In this document: positions 1 through 8,677 of the stretch, piece by piece | Layout of the letters: the number at the start of each line of letters is the position of its first letter | How positions within the stretch are numbered: the first letter of the stretch is position 1 | Assembly: GCF_000235425.2 (NCBI RefSeq) | Contig: NZ_KI912266.1 | Coordinates: forward strand, 3,477,671 to 3,541,670 | Direction: 5' to 3' | Origin: Pseudofrankia saprophytica | GTDB taxonomy: Bacteria; Actinomycetota; Actinomycetes; Frankiales; Frankiaceae | Length of the DNA stretch: 64,000 nucleotides | Position numbers and translations under genes: made by a program | The notes under the pieces: model-generated | Told to the model about the DNA's origin: nothing | What the model saw: the letters and a program-made list of their open reading frames with translations, nothing else | The model's database searches: none

Positions 1-1994
1 AGGGTATTCCAAGACTGATCATCGGAAGAGCCGGCGATCGTGAAGGCGGTGGGGAAACCCGCGCCGTTGTGCGCGTAAGTGTCACGAGGCCAGAGCGTGA
101 CGGTGTCGACTGGTTTGGTCGCGCCGAAATCGCTCTGGATGTATTCGCCGGCGTTGGGTGTGGTGTGGGTGGCAGAGCTCCAGCCTTCGTTCGGGCCGCC
201 AGCGCCGTCACCGTCGAAGCTGTGCCGCTGGCCGTCCACGGCGAAGGTCAGGTCCCAGCCGTGCTTCGGGTCCTTCACCGAGCTGCTGGCGGTGGTGGTC
301 GCTCCTGACGCGGCGGCGGCGAGGTCGGTGACGACCGGTTGCGGGGAGGTCGCGACGGTCCCGGGGGGTTGGGTGGTGGGAGCGAGGCGCAGCAGGGTGA
401 CGCTGTGGTCCGCCAAGGCGATCACAGCTTGGTAGGACGTGGCGGCCGGCTGCACCGTCGCGGCGACAACGGGGGCGTTTTCGGATGCGGCCGGGCGCGC
501 ACCTTTGACGCTCGTGTAGTAGTTGCCCTCGGTCTTGCTGACCCGGGTCTGGGTCACGGAGAAAGCGGTTTGGGCGTAGGGCAGCTGGCCGAGTGAAAGC
601 TTCATCGTGGTCGCAGCCGCCGTGTTGTTCCACAGCAGCAGTGTCATCTCGCCTGTGGTCGAGTTCTTGCTGGCCAGGCCGTTGACGTCGTTCGTGCTGA
701 CGCCGGGTCCGGTGACGGTCGTGGTCAGTCGGGATCCGGCGAGTTGGGAGTACATCTGGAAGACGTTGGCCGCCGCCTTGCGGTGCCCGGTGTCGGTGAG
801 CAGCCCGAGATCTCCGCTGAACTCGACGGCCGGTTTTCCTCCTTCCATGGCGCTGAAATAGTAGATTTTGTCGAGGTCGGAGCCAACGGCCGAGCTGAGT
901 TGCTTGGCGACATCCGATGCGCCACCGCTGCCGCCGTTAGCGTCGCCGCCCGTGCCAGCGTCCACGTTGTCCGAATTAGCATTCCACTCGGTGAGATAGA
1001 GCTTGGCCGAGCCGCGCCCGGCGGTGTCGATCATTTGCCGTGCGGTGGCGGCTGACACGCCGGCGGTGCCGCGGAAGTCTCCGGGTGTGTTGAAGTCGTC
1101 GGTCAGGTACTGGTGGTAGGAGAAGAAGTCCATCGGTATCCGGGGGTTCGCCTGCAGCCAGCTCAGGAAAGCCGCGTTGAACGGAATGTTTTTCGGGAGA
1201 AATGCAAGGGATGCTGCGCCGTCGCCGCCGACGAGGGCCGTGGGGTCGGCGGCCTTGACCGCGGTGGCTGCCGCGGCGTACATCGACTCGTACTGTTCGA
1301 CGGTGCCGTTCCAGAACTCGCCGTCGGGTTCGTTCCAGATCTCCCAGGTCCAGCCGCTGTAGCCGAGCGTTCGGTAGTGCCGGACCATGGCGGTGACGGC
1401 GTCTGCCCAGGCCTTGTCCGAGTCCGGCGGTCCAAACACGACCGGGCCTAACGCCTTGGGGGTGTAGGACAGCGAAATGAACGGATCCAAACCGTTGTGG
1501 GCCAGCGGCAGCAGTACCTTGTCGAGGTAGCTGAAGTCGTAGGTGATCGCACCGGATGCGTCCTTGTGCACAACGTGGTAATAGCCGTCGTCGAAGACAT
1601 GGTCGAGGCGGACCTGCCGAACACCCATACTGGACAGCTGGCCTGCCTGCTGCGCGAACCAGTGCTGGTTCTGCATGGGGCCATACCCGCCCTCAGCGAC
1701 GTTCAGGAGCTGGTCCGGATCGATGGCGCCATCAGCGGTGGCGAAGTCGGTGGATAAGGTCGCTCCGTCGTCCGCCGGCGTGGGCGCAACCGCCGCGACG
1801 GAGCGCGCCGTCACGGCAGTTGACCCCTGGCTCGAACAGGCCGAGAGAGACGTTGGCGACGAGGACCCGCACGCCACGAGGAGGCCCCCGGCCATCACCG
1901 CGACGAGGCCCACGGCACACCTCGTCCCGCGGGGCTTCCGTCGAGTACTCCGGCCGGCAACCTTGTCGCTAACCCGATGATTGGAACGTTTCAT
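1..1994 (-). CDS. Secreted GH39-type glycoside hydrolase lipoprotein with C-terminal discoidin/CBM32-like domain (3' end outside window)
   Basis: The reading frame runs open from an ATG at 1994 to the window edge (664 codons visible). The N-terminus has basic residues, a hydrophobic core and the lipobox LVAC near residue 44, so it is probably an exported lipoprotein. The catalytic part fits GH39 beta-xylosidase-like enzymes: WEIWNEPD carries the acid/base Glu (about residue 222) and YLTEWN the nucleophile Glu (about residue 336). A later segment reading TLWPRD...GFPTAFTI resembles an F5/8 type C (CBM32) carbohydrate-binding domain and is cut by the window edge. Substrate (xylan-type or other plant polysaccharide) is inference from the family. 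A LacI-type regulator and a rhamnosidase remnant lie just upstream, consistent with a former plant-polysaccharide locus. Confidence 0.85.
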   Translation of the reverse strand, partial: MKRSNHRVSDKVAGRSTRRKPRGTRCAVGLVAVMAGGLLVACGSSSPTSLSACSSQGSTAVTARSVAAVAPTPADDGATLSTDFATADGAIDPDQLLNVAEGGYGPMQNQHWFAQQAGQLSSMGVRQVRLDHVFDDGYYHVVHKDASGAITYDFSYLDKVLLPLAHNGLDPFISLSYTPKALGPVVFGPPDSDKAWADAVTAMVRHYRTLGYSGWTWEIWNEPDGEFWNGTVEQYESMYAAAATAVKAADPTALVGGDGAASLAFLPKNIPFNAAFLSWLQANPRIPMDFFSYHQYLTDDFNTPGDFRGTAGVSAATARQMIDTAGRGSAKLYLTEWNANSDNVDAGTGGDANGGSGGASDVAKQLSSAVGSDLDKIYYFSAMEGGKPAVEFSGDLGLLTDTGHRKAAANVFQMYSQLAGSRLTTTVTGPGVSTNDVNGLASKNSTTGEMTLLLWNNTAAATTMKLSLGQLPYAQTAFSVTQTRVSKTEGNYYTSVKGARPAASENAPVVAATVQPAATSYQAVIALADHSVTLLRLAPTTQPPGTVATSPQPVVTDLAAAASGATTTASSSVKDPKHGWDLTFAVDGQRHSFDGDGAGGPNEGWSSATHTTPNAGEYIQSDFGATKPVDTVTLWPRDTYAHNGAGFPTAFTIAGSSDDQSWNT

Positions 1995-2026
1995 AATGTG
2001 AGCCTTCTCAGTGAGGGGGAAGCTGC

Positions 2027-2039
2027 CTGACCGCGTCAG
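2027..2039. promoter_or_regulatory. Palindrome in the GH39 upstream region, candidate LacI-family operator
   Basis: CTGAC-CGC-GTCAG is a perfect inverted repeat about 33 bases upstream of the GH39 start codon. LacI-family repressors bind such dyads, and one is encoded 500 bases away on the other strand. The link is inference. Confidence 0.35.
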
Positions 2040-2159
2040 ACAGGAAGGCGTGAAGGACGCCGCGGAAGCGTCACCCGTAATTAGGGCGGCTTTCGCCGGC
2101 TCTCGCTGCGGGCCGGACTGAGATTTCAGCACCGCGGCCAGGTCGGTTTCCCGTGCCTG

Positions 2160-2439
2160 GTACGACGTCCACCCGGGCACCAGCACCTCATCACCCACCC
2201 GGGTGCCATTCAGGTGCGCCTCGATCAGCCCCAGCGCGGTGACGTGCGGCGTCGCCTGCGGACGCCCGCGGCCGACGGTGAACTCGCGCCGCAGATGAGG
2301 CGACGGAACCGGACTCGTCCGCGCGGCCCGCGACGGCGGCGTGATGAAGGCGGCTTGCCAGGGACGTGGCAGGTACCCCTCCATCCTCAACGACTCGAAC
2401 CGTCGCGGTACCCGCGCCGACCAGCGGGTGCGGCACGGC
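2160..2439 (-). pseudogene. Degraded N-terminal fragment of a bacterial alpha-L-rhamnosidase
   Basis: On the minus strand this stretch reads as the N-terminal beta-sandwich of alpha-L-rhamnosidases. Recognisable pieces in order are WQAAFITP, PHLRREFTV, HVTALGLIEAHLNG and VGDEVLVPGWTSY, which follow the family pattern (FIT..., LRREF, LYVTALGLYEAHLNG, PGWTSY). No start codon or catalytic domain is present, a TAG stop lies just upstream at 2453-2451, and homology stops abruptly near 2160. The fragment is in the same frame as the downstream GH39 gene with no intervening stop, but the GH39 signal peptide shows that its true start is at 1994. Confidence 0.6.
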
Positions 2440-2532
2440 ACTAGCGCGCGCTAAATCGTGGGGCGGAAGTTAGCATGTCGCCACTAGAGCGGGCAAGTAC
2501 CGCCTTTTGCTACTCGATGTGATCGGGGCGTT

Positions 2533-3609
2533 GTGTCAGAGGCGGCGGGGCGGCGCGTCACGGCCTCGGACGTCGCCCGGGAGGCAGGGGTCTCCCGCGC
2601 GACGGTCGGTTTCGTCATGAGCACCACCCGCCGACAGAGCATCTCCACCAGCACCCAGGAACGCGTGTTCGAGGCCGCGCGGCGCCTCGGCTATCGTCCG
2701 AACGGCACCGCCCAGGCGCTGGCCACCGGCCGCAGCCGGATCGTCCTGCTGGTACTTCCAGGCTGGCCCGTCAACTTCGGCTTCCGTGCCTACCTCGACG
2801 AGGCCTCACAGGTGCTACACGAGGCCGGCTACTCCCTCGTCACCTACGCCCATTCCCTGGTCACCTACACCCATCAACCCACCGGGGCAGCCAGGCCGCT
2901 ATGGGAGTCGCTGAACCCGGAGATCGTCATCGGCATGGCACCCTTCAGCCCCGACGATCTCGCCTCGATGCACAGCTGCGGAATCCGGCGGATCTTTCCC
3001 GACCCCGCCGGCCGCGATCCCCTCGACCTCTCCATGCTGGTAAGCGTCGGGCCGAGGCTGCAGGTGAGCCACCTGCAGCAACAGGGGTTCCTGACCATGG
3101 TCTACGCCGCCTTCGACGAACCGAATGAGCGCTCCCTGGTCGAGGCACGCCACCGCGCCGCCCGCGACCAGGCCGAATCCTTCGGCCTACCGCCTCTGCA
3201 CCTCCGATTCATCGATGACCGCGAGGGCTCCGCCAGCCGCGCTGTCCGCGACTGGCACGCCGCCGGCGTGACCGGCGTCGTCGCCTTCAACGACGAGGTC
3301 GCCGCAGCCGTCGTCGGGGCCGCGATCCGGCAAGGCATCCAGGTGCCCGGAGAGCTCGCGGTCATCGGCCACGACGACGCCCCGATAGGTCGACTGTTCG
3401 TCCCGGCCTTGTCGACCGTCCACTTCGACGCGACGGCCCTCGGCCGCGCATTCGCCAACTTCGCCCTCGCCCAACTAGAGGACCGGCCACCGGCCCCCTG
3501 GCACACACCCACCTCCGCCACCCTCGTTCGCCGTGAATCCACCCAGCCCACGACAAACGGAACCGACCGCCGGTGCACCCAAGCCGGCCCACCCGCGTCC
3601 GCCGACTGA
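2533..3609 (+). CDS. LacI-family transcriptional regulator
   Basis: A 358-residue protein starting at GTG 2533. Residues 8-60 form a LacI-type helix-turn-helix (VTASDVAREAGVSRATV, then a hinge with RRLGYRPNGTAQAL), followed by a periplasmic-binding-protein-like sensor domain of normal length that includes VVAFNDEVAAAVVGAA and the closing VIGHDDAP motif. It is divergent from the GH39 hydrolase and the rhamnosidase remnant, so sugar-responsive repression of that locus is the natural inference. The C-terminal about 25 residues are low-complexity and Pro/Thr-rich. Confidence 0.9.
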   Translation: MSEAAGRRVTASDVAREAGVSRATVGFVMSTTRRQSISTSTQERVFEAARRLGYRPNGTAQALATGRSRIVLLVLPGWPVNFGFRAYLDEASQVLHEAGYSLVTYAHSLVTYTHQPTGAARPLWESLNPEIVIGMAPFSPDDLASMHSCGIRRIFPDPAGRDPLDLSMLVSVGPRLQVSHLQQQGFLTMVYAAFDEPNERSLVEARHRAARDQAESFGLPPLHLRFIDDREGSASRAVRDWHAAGVTGVVAFNDEVAAAVVGAAIRQGIQVPGELAVIGHDDAPIGRLFVPALSTVHFDATALGRAFANFALAQLEDRPPAPWHTPTSATLVRRESTQPTTNGTDRRCTQAGPPASAD

Positions 3610-3920
3610 GGGGATGCCTCCCGCAGCACGCCCGCGGACATGCCGGCCCCGTCCGCGACTCGCCGGCCCTGTCGCGAGCGCCATCAGGTCCCCACCACTG
3701 CCCAGAAGGGCACGTCCGCCACCGACCCCGCCGACCCCCGGATCAGGGGCTCCCAGCCGGTCATCGGCCGGACGGAACTCGGCGAGCAACCATCCAAAGA
3801 CGGCCTCGCCTAACGCGGCGGACCGGTCGAAGGAAACTCACTGCGGCCGGACGGAATACTCGTCGCCGCAGCTCTGACGGCACGCCGAGATCGACTCAGC
3901 GTTCGGCGGGAGTATCCCGT
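3610..3920. other. Gene-poor stretch between the LacI gene and the insertion sequence
   Basis: No start codon with a ribosome-binding site, recognisable protein fragment, RNA gene or clear hairpin was seen. All open frames here look like GC-rich noise. Confidence 0.5.
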
Positions 3921-3936
3921 GACCGGTGTTTCCGGC
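3921..3936 (+). repeat. Left terminal inverted repeat of the IS256-family element
   Basis: GACCGGTGTTTCCGGC. It matches the complement of 5286-5301 at 15 of 16 positions. Confidence 0.8.
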
Positions 3937-3944
3937 AGTTTTGA

Positions 3945-5243
3945 TCAGTAGGTCTCGGCGGACGGCCAGCGGTCACGGAAAGTGATCGCCATGGCGTCGA
4001 TCACGGGCTTCCAGCGGACTGCCCACCGGGCGCGGCCGGTCCCGGTCGGGTCCAGGCTGCGGGTGACAAGGTACAGGCATTTCAGCGCGGCCTGGTCTGA
4101 CGGGAAATGCCCGCGGGCGCGGACCGCGCGGCGGTAGCGGGCGTTCAGCGACTCGATGGCGTTTGTGGAGCACAGGACCCGCCGTATCTCGGCGTCGTAG
4201 TCGAGGAACGGTATGAACTCCTCCCAGGCGTTCCGCCACAGCCGGATCACCGCGCGGTACTGCTTTCCCCAGGTTTCCTCGAACTCGTCGAGCGCGACGG
4301 CCGCGGCTTGCGGGGTCGGAGCGGTGTAGATAGGCCGCAGGTCGCGTTTGATGGCGTCGTGGTCGCGCCTGGAGGTCAGGCGGAAGGTGTTGCGGATCAG
4401 ATGAATGATGCAGGTTTGGACGGTGGTGGCGGGCCAGACGTTCTCGACGACCTCGGGCAGCCCTTTCAGCCCGTCGCAGACGAGGAAGAACACGTCGCCG
4501 ACGCCCCGGTTGCGCAGGTCGGTGAGCACGGACATCCAAAACTTGGCGCCCTCGCCCCCGGTCCCGGCCCACAGGCCCAGGACGTCCTTGTGGCCGTCGA
4601 TGGTGACCCCGATCGCGGCGTAGACGGGCCGGTTGCCGACCTGCCCGTCCCGGATCTTCACGACGACAGCGTCGATGAAGATCGCCACGTAGACGCGATC
4701 GAGTGGACGAGAGGCCCATTCATTCATCTCGGCGAGCACCGTGTCGGTGATCCGTGAGATGGTCTCCCTCGACACCGACGCCCCGTAGATCTCCTCGAAA
4801 TGCGCCGAGATCTCCCCTGTCGTCAGCCCCTTCGCATACAGCGACAGCACGATCTCGTCGACACCCGAGAGACGCCGCTGCCGCTTCTTCACGATCTGCG
4901 GCTCGAACGTCCCTTCCCGGTCCCGCGGAACGGCGATCTCCACCTCGCCAGCCGCCTCGGAAACCACTGTCTTCGACCGGCTGCCGTTCCGCACGTTCGT
5001 CGATTCCCGCTCGACCGGGGCGCGGTTCTTCTCATGGCCGAGGTGCTCGGTCATCTCCTCGGCCAACGCCGTTTCCAACACACTCTTGGTAAACAGCTTC
5101 AACAGACCGTCCGGCCCGGTCAGCGCCAGCCCCCGCGCCTTCGCGTCCGCGATCATCGCCGCGGCGGCCGCCTGCTCCGGCGACAGCTGCCGCCCCACAT
5201 CCCGATCTTTCCTGCGAGGGGTCATATCACCCGATGTCATCAC
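3945..5243 (-). CDS. IS256-family (mutator-type) transposase
   Basis: A 432-residue DDE transposase of full length. The acidic triad is visible: Asp in IFIDAVVVK, Asp in LVCDGLKG, with C...H spacing after it as in the family (CIIHLIRNT), and Glu in STNAIESLN. The N-terminal part (about residues 20-150) is the usual DNA-binding region. The gene fills the element between the inverted repeats and has no internal stop, so it may be active. A second possible start lies at the MTPRRK methionine six codons in; the upstream ATG is given here. Confidence 0.93.
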   Translation of the reverse strand: MMTSGDMTPRRKDRDVGRQLSPEQAAAAAMIADAKARGLALTGPDGLLKLFTKSVLETALAEEMTEHLGHEKNRAPVERESTNVRNGSRSKTVVSEAAGEVEIAVPRDREGTFEPQIVKKRQRRLSGVDEIVLSLYAKGLTTGEISAHFEEIYGASVSRETISRITDTVLAEMNEWASRPLDRVYVAIFIDAVVVKIRDGQVGNRPVYAAIGVTIDGHKDVLGLWAGTGGEGAKFWMSVLTDLRNRGVGDVFFLVCDGLKGLPEVVENVWPATTVQTCIIHLIRNTFRLTSRRDHDAIKRDLRPIYTAPTPQAAAVALDEFEETWGKQYRAVIRLWRNAWEEFIPFLDYDAEIRRVLCSTNAIESLNARYRRAVRARGHFPSDQAALKCLYLVTRSLDPTGTGRARWAVRWKPVIDAMAITFRDRWPSAETY

Positions 5244-5285
5244 TCACAGTGCCCATCCCGCCGGACCCGAGGCCCGGCGTGTCGG

Positions 5286-5301
5286 GCCGGAAACACCGAT
5301 C
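5286..5301 (-). repeat. Right terminal inverted repeat of the IS256-family element
   Basis: The complement reads GATCGGTGTTTCCGGC and pairs with 3921-3936. The bases beyond 5301 do not repeat those before 3921. Confidence 0.8.
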
Positions 5302-5588
5302 TTGAAGCACTCCCCGTTCGGCGGGCTGTCTCTGCCGGACTCGGTGCAGGCGGCGAAGCCTTCGTGCTCGGATCGCCGGTATGCGTTGATCCGCCGGGGT
5401 GTCATCGCGGCGTTGGCATCCGGAGTCGTCCTGTGCGCTCGGGCCGATGCGTCCCGCACGGCTCAACGTGGGCGCTCGCCTTCGCGCGGTGACAGAGGCG
5501 GTGGCCGGCCCGGCCTTGTCTCTACGCTGCTCGGTTGCCGCCCGCCCCAGCGGATGACGCGGACACCCACGATGCGAGAGGCACCGCC

Positions 5589-6761
5589 GTGACCCTTGAA
5601 CCCTTCCAGATCAAGATCGGCCAGGATCGGCTGGATCTGCTCGGCGAGCGGCTGCGTTCGGCGGTGTGGGCGGACGAAGCGGCGGGAGGCGAGGGGTGGG
5701 GCTACGGGGTGCCTGGCGGGTATCTGCGGGACCTGGTCAGGTACTGGCGGGACGAGTACGACTGGCAAGATCATGAGGCGGCGATGAACCGGTGGCCTCA
5801 TGTGCGCGGTGAGATCGACGGGGTGACCGTCCACGCCCTTTACGAGCGTGGCTCGGGGCCGGCGCCGCTGCCGCTTGTGCTCTCGCACGGTTGGCCGTGG
5901 ACGTTCTGGGACTTCGCGAAGGTGATCGAGCCACTCGCGCACCCGGAGCGGTTCGGCGGTGACCCGGACGACGCGTTCGACGTCGTGGTGCCCTCGCTGC
6001 CCGGTTCGGTGTTCTCCGCACCGTCGCCGTCCGGCGTTGGCTGGCGGCGGACCGCGGGTTTATGGGTGAACCTCATGGCCGAGCTGGGCTATGAGCGGTT
6101 CGGCGCGCACGGTGGCGATTCGGGTGCGTTCGTCACGGCGCAGCTGGCGCATGAGTTCGCCGACCGGCTGATCGGGGCGCACCTGACGTACCCCGCGTTG
6201 CTCGGCGCCGACACGGCCAGTCTGCGCAGGGAGGACTTCGCGCCTGACGAGGTTGGCTACTTCGATGCCCGCCGTAGTCCGCAGGCGAACCTCACCCACT
6301 TTCTGACCCACACCCTGGAACCGCAGACTCTCGCCTGGGCGATGCAGGACTCCCCCGTGGGTCTGGCGGCGTGGATGGTGCAGCGGCGGCAGGCGTGGAG
6401 CGACTGCGACGGCGAGGTGGAACGCCGGTTCAGCCGCGACGAGCTCATCACGAGCTTCGCGCTGTACTGGCTGACCGGCACCGTCGGCGGCTCGCTGCGG
6501 TTCTACGCGGACTCTTTCCGGCTGCCGTGGACCGCCTCCCACGACCGTCAACCGGCCCTGGAGGCACCGACCGGAATCGCGGTGTTCCCGCGCGAGCTGA
6601 CGCATGTGCCCCGGGCCTTGGCTGAGCAGCACGCGAACCTGGTGCATTGGACGCGGATGCCCGGCGGCGGTCACTTCGCCCCGGCCGAAGAACCGGGCCT
6701 CCTCGTCGACGATCTGCGTGCGTTCTTCCGGCCGCTACGCGAGCTTGACCGCGCCCGGTAG
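5589..6761 (+). CDS. Epoxide hydrolase (EHN-type alpha/beta hydrolase)
   Basis: A 390-residue protein. The GTG at 5589 is preferred because the family N-terminal EHN domain begins directly (PFQIKIGQDRLDLL) and a GAGAGG-like site precedes it. Seen: the oxyanion-hole motif HGWPWTFWD, the nucleophile Asp about 177 in HGGDSGAF, and a C-terminal GGHFAPAEEP with the catalytic His. Members open epoxides to diols in the cytoplasm by a covalent ester intermediate; the natural substrate cannot be told from sequence. It converges on, and overlaps by 27 bases, the TetR gene on the other strand. Confidence 0.9.
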   Translation: MTLEPFQIKIGQDRLDLLGERLRSAVWADEAAGGEGWGYGVPGGYLRDLVRYWRDEYDWQDHEAAMNRWPHVRGEIDGVTVHALYERGSGPAPLPLVLSHGWPWTFWDFAKVIEPLAHPERFGGDPDDAFDVVVPSLPGSVFSAPSPSGVGWRRTAGLWVNLMAELGYERFGAHGGDSGAFVTAQLAHEFADRLIGAHLTYPALLGADTASLRREDFAPDEVGYFDARRSPQANLTHFLTHTLEPQTLAWAMQDSPVGLAAWMVQRRQAWSDCDGEVERRFSRDELITSFALYWLTGTVGGSLRFYADSFRLPWTASHDRQPALEAPTGIAVFPRELTHVPRALAEQHANLVHWTRMPGGGHFAPAEEPGLLVDDLRAFFRPLRELDRAR

Positions 6762-7343
6762 CTGTCCGATGCCGGCGAAGACGGCGTCGACGAGCTCGTC
6801 GGCGGCGCCCGCGGTGAGCGGCCGTCGGTTCAGAACGCGGTAGATCATGCCGCCGACGAGGGCCTGAGCTACGACCGCTGGCGAGCTACCGGCCTGGATC
6901 TGGCCGGCCCGTTCGGCCGCGCGCATCCGGGCCGCGAGGGCCTCTTCGAGGGAGCCGATGAAGCGTTCGTGGAACCGCGCGGCGACGTCCTCGCTGTCGG
7001 CCGTCGCGGCCACGGACGCGCGGAACAGCGACGCGGTGTGCGGCTCGCTGTTGTGCTCGGCGAAGGCGCGCAACCAGTCCCGGAGGTCACGGTACGCGTC
7101 ACCGGTGTCGGGGACCGCGATGCTGTCGGCCAGGAAGTAGCCCTCCAGGGCGCACTCGGCGACCAGGGCGCTCTTCGACGGGTACCAGCGGTAGACGGTC
7201 TGCTTGCCGACGCCGGCCGCGGCCGCGACGCGGTCGATCGACAGCTTGTCGTAGCCGCACTCGCTCAGCTGGTCGCGGGTGGCTTCGAGGACGGCGTGCC
7301 GCGCTGTCTCGCTGCGCACTCGACCGCGGCGAGACCCAGGCAT
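6735..7343 (-). CDS. TetR/AcrR-family transcriptional repressor
   Basis: A 202-residue protein. The N-terminal helix-turn-helix is clear (LSIDRVAAAAGVGKQTVYRWYPSKSALVAE, about residues 33-62) and is followed by a helical ligand-binding domain. Its 3' end overlaps the epoxide hydrolase 3' end. Upstream lies a perfect palindrome (7384-7400) in the divergent region toward the plus-strand run beginning at 7598, so autoregulation and control of that run are likely. Confidence 0.92.
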   Translation of the reverse strand: MPGSRRGRVRSETARHAVLEATRDQLSECGYDKLSIDRVAAAAGVGKQTVYRWYPSKSALVAECALEGYFLADSIAVPDTGDAYRDLRDWLRAFAEHNSEPHTASLFRASVAATADSEDVAARFHERFIGSLEEALAARMRAAERAGQIQAGSSPAVVAQALVGGMIYRVLNRRPLTAGAADELVDAVFAGIGQLPGAVKLA

Positions 7344-7383
7344 GGTGACGAGCGTAGCGGCTTGGGGTACTGTGGCCGTTCAA

Positions 7384-7400
7384 CGAGACAAAAAGTCTCG
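7384..7400. promoter_or_regulatory. Perfect palindromic operator, probably for the adjacent TetR repressor
   Basis: CGAGAC-AAAAA-GTCTCG is a 17-base perfect dyad with an A5 centre, 41 bases upstream of the TetR start codon and about 200 bases before the plus-strand gene run. GAGAC/GTCTC dyads of this spacing are typical TetR-family sites. Confidence 0.65.
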
Positions 7401-7597
7401 CAAATCAGGGACGCGCCCCGGCAGGTAGCGAGCACGAACTGGTCGTCATCAGAGCGGAGGTGGGGCAGCCCGCCCGCCGGATGGGTCCCAGCCGACGGCC
7501 GAACTCGCCGACGTCGGCGAGCAGGCGGCTTGGCGATCTAAGCCGCAGCCCGCACGCCCAGATCCATCGACCCACCCATCGACCCGAAGGAGCTGTC

Positions 7598-8677
7598 ATG
7601 ACGGTGGACATGTCGTCGGGACTGCCGGATGAGCGGGACTTCATCGTGGCCGAGTGCCCCGACGTGCCCATGTGGTCGGAGAACCTGCTGTTCGCGGTGT
7701 ACGACCCGACCTCCGGAGTCACGCTCTGGCTGCATCTCGGCACGGTCCCCGGAAAGTGGACGATGTGGGAGGACCGGGTGCTCGCGCTCCTGCCGGGCCA
7801 TGACGGCGCCCTGTCGCTGCGCGGCTACCACCACACGGCTCCGGAACGGCGACCGGCCGGCCCCGGGCTGGAGTTCCGGCAACGCGAGCCGTGGCGGCGC
7901 TGGCAGGTGACCTTCGACGGCGCCGGTCTGCACACCCCTGAGGCGGAGATGCTCGCCGGCGTGGCCCGCGACGGCTGGACGAAGCCCCTCGCGGTCGACC
8001 TTGAGGTCGAGTGCGTGACCCCCGCCTGGGACGCTCGCACGGCCAGCCTGCTCGCCTCGGGCGGCGGCAGCATGGACGGTCACGACTGGGCGAGCGAACA
8101 CTACGAGCAGCTCGTGCGCGCCACCGGCACCGTCACCCTCGCCGAAGGCACCATCCCGTTCTCCGGCTACGGCTGGCGCGACCATTCCCGCGGCCCGCGC
8201 AGCCACGCGACCCTCACCGGCTGGGGCGGGCATGTGATCCTCGGCTGCGTCTACCCGGACAGCGGCCGTGCCTGGGGCTTCTCCCGTTATTTCAAGCAGG
8301 ACGGGCTGATCACGCTTGAGGGCGGCTACGTGTTCGTGGACGGGAAGTTCGAACACGCACGCGTCGTCACCGCACCCCGCCTCCTCGAACTACGCCATGA
8401 AGGCGAGACTCTCCCCGTCGCCCTCGAATGGTCCGGCGGCCTGATCGAGGTCCAGCTGGAATGCGACCGCTCGCTGTGGACCTCGATGAGCCGCAGCCTC
8501 GCGGTCGGCAAGGACCTCGACGGCGACAGCATCATGTACGTCCTGAGCCACGGCCACGCCGACTGGGACGGCGAGACCGGCTACTTCTACAGCGAACGCT
8601 CTGACCGCCTCAACAACCTCGCACCCGAACCACACCACGGCACCGCCGCCGCGGCGACCACAGGGGCGAGCGCGTGA
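7598..8677 (+). CDS. Uncharacterised protein, possibly of the CrtC/AttH-like beta-barrel type (DUF7064-like)
   Basis: A 359-residue protein from ATG 7598, with AAGGAG seven bases upstream. It has no signal peptide or membrane segment. It is rich in Trp, Gly and aromatic residues (VTLWLHLGTVPGKW, GYGWRDHSRGPR, WGGHVILGCVYPDSGRAWGFSRYF), suggesting a beta-rich two-domain lipocalin-like fold as in hydroxyneurosporene-hydratase/AttH relatives. That assignment is tentative. Its stop overlaps the start of the phosphotransferase gene (GTGA), so the two are translationally coupled and probably act on the same substrate. Confidence 0.7.
   Translation: MTVDMSSGLPDERDFIVAECPDVPMWSENLLFAVYDPTSGVTLWLHLGTVPGKWTMWEDRVLALLPGHDGALSLRGYHHTAPERRPAGPGLEFRQREPWRRWQVTFDGAGLHTPEAEMLAGVARDGWTKPLAVDLEVECVTPAWDARTASLLASGGGSMDGHDWASEHYEQLVRATGTVTLAEGTIPFSGYGWRDHSRGPRSHATLTGWGGHVILGCVYPDSGRAWGFSRYFKQDGLITLEGGYVFVDGKFEHARVVTAPRLLELRHEGETLPVALEWSGGLIEVQLECDRSLWTSMSRSLAVGKDLDGDSIMYVLSHGHADWDGETGYFYSERSDRLNNLAPEPHHGTAAAATTGASA

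Larger units (their letters stand above)
3921..5301. mobile_element. IS256-family insertion sequence
   Basis: One transposase gene is flanked by imperfect terminal inverted repeats of 16 bases (GA[C/T]CGGTGTTTCCGGC) at 3921-3936 and, inverted, at 5286-5301. Length (about 1.38 kb) and organisation fit the IS256 family. The eight bases outside each end do not match, so no target-site duplication is visible. Confidence 0.85.

Noticed and set aside
5302-5588. Plus-strand open frame between the IS and the epoxide hydrolase
   Set aside because: It reads through the right inverted repeat of the IS and shows no family pattern; the epoxide hydrolase has a clear start at 5589.
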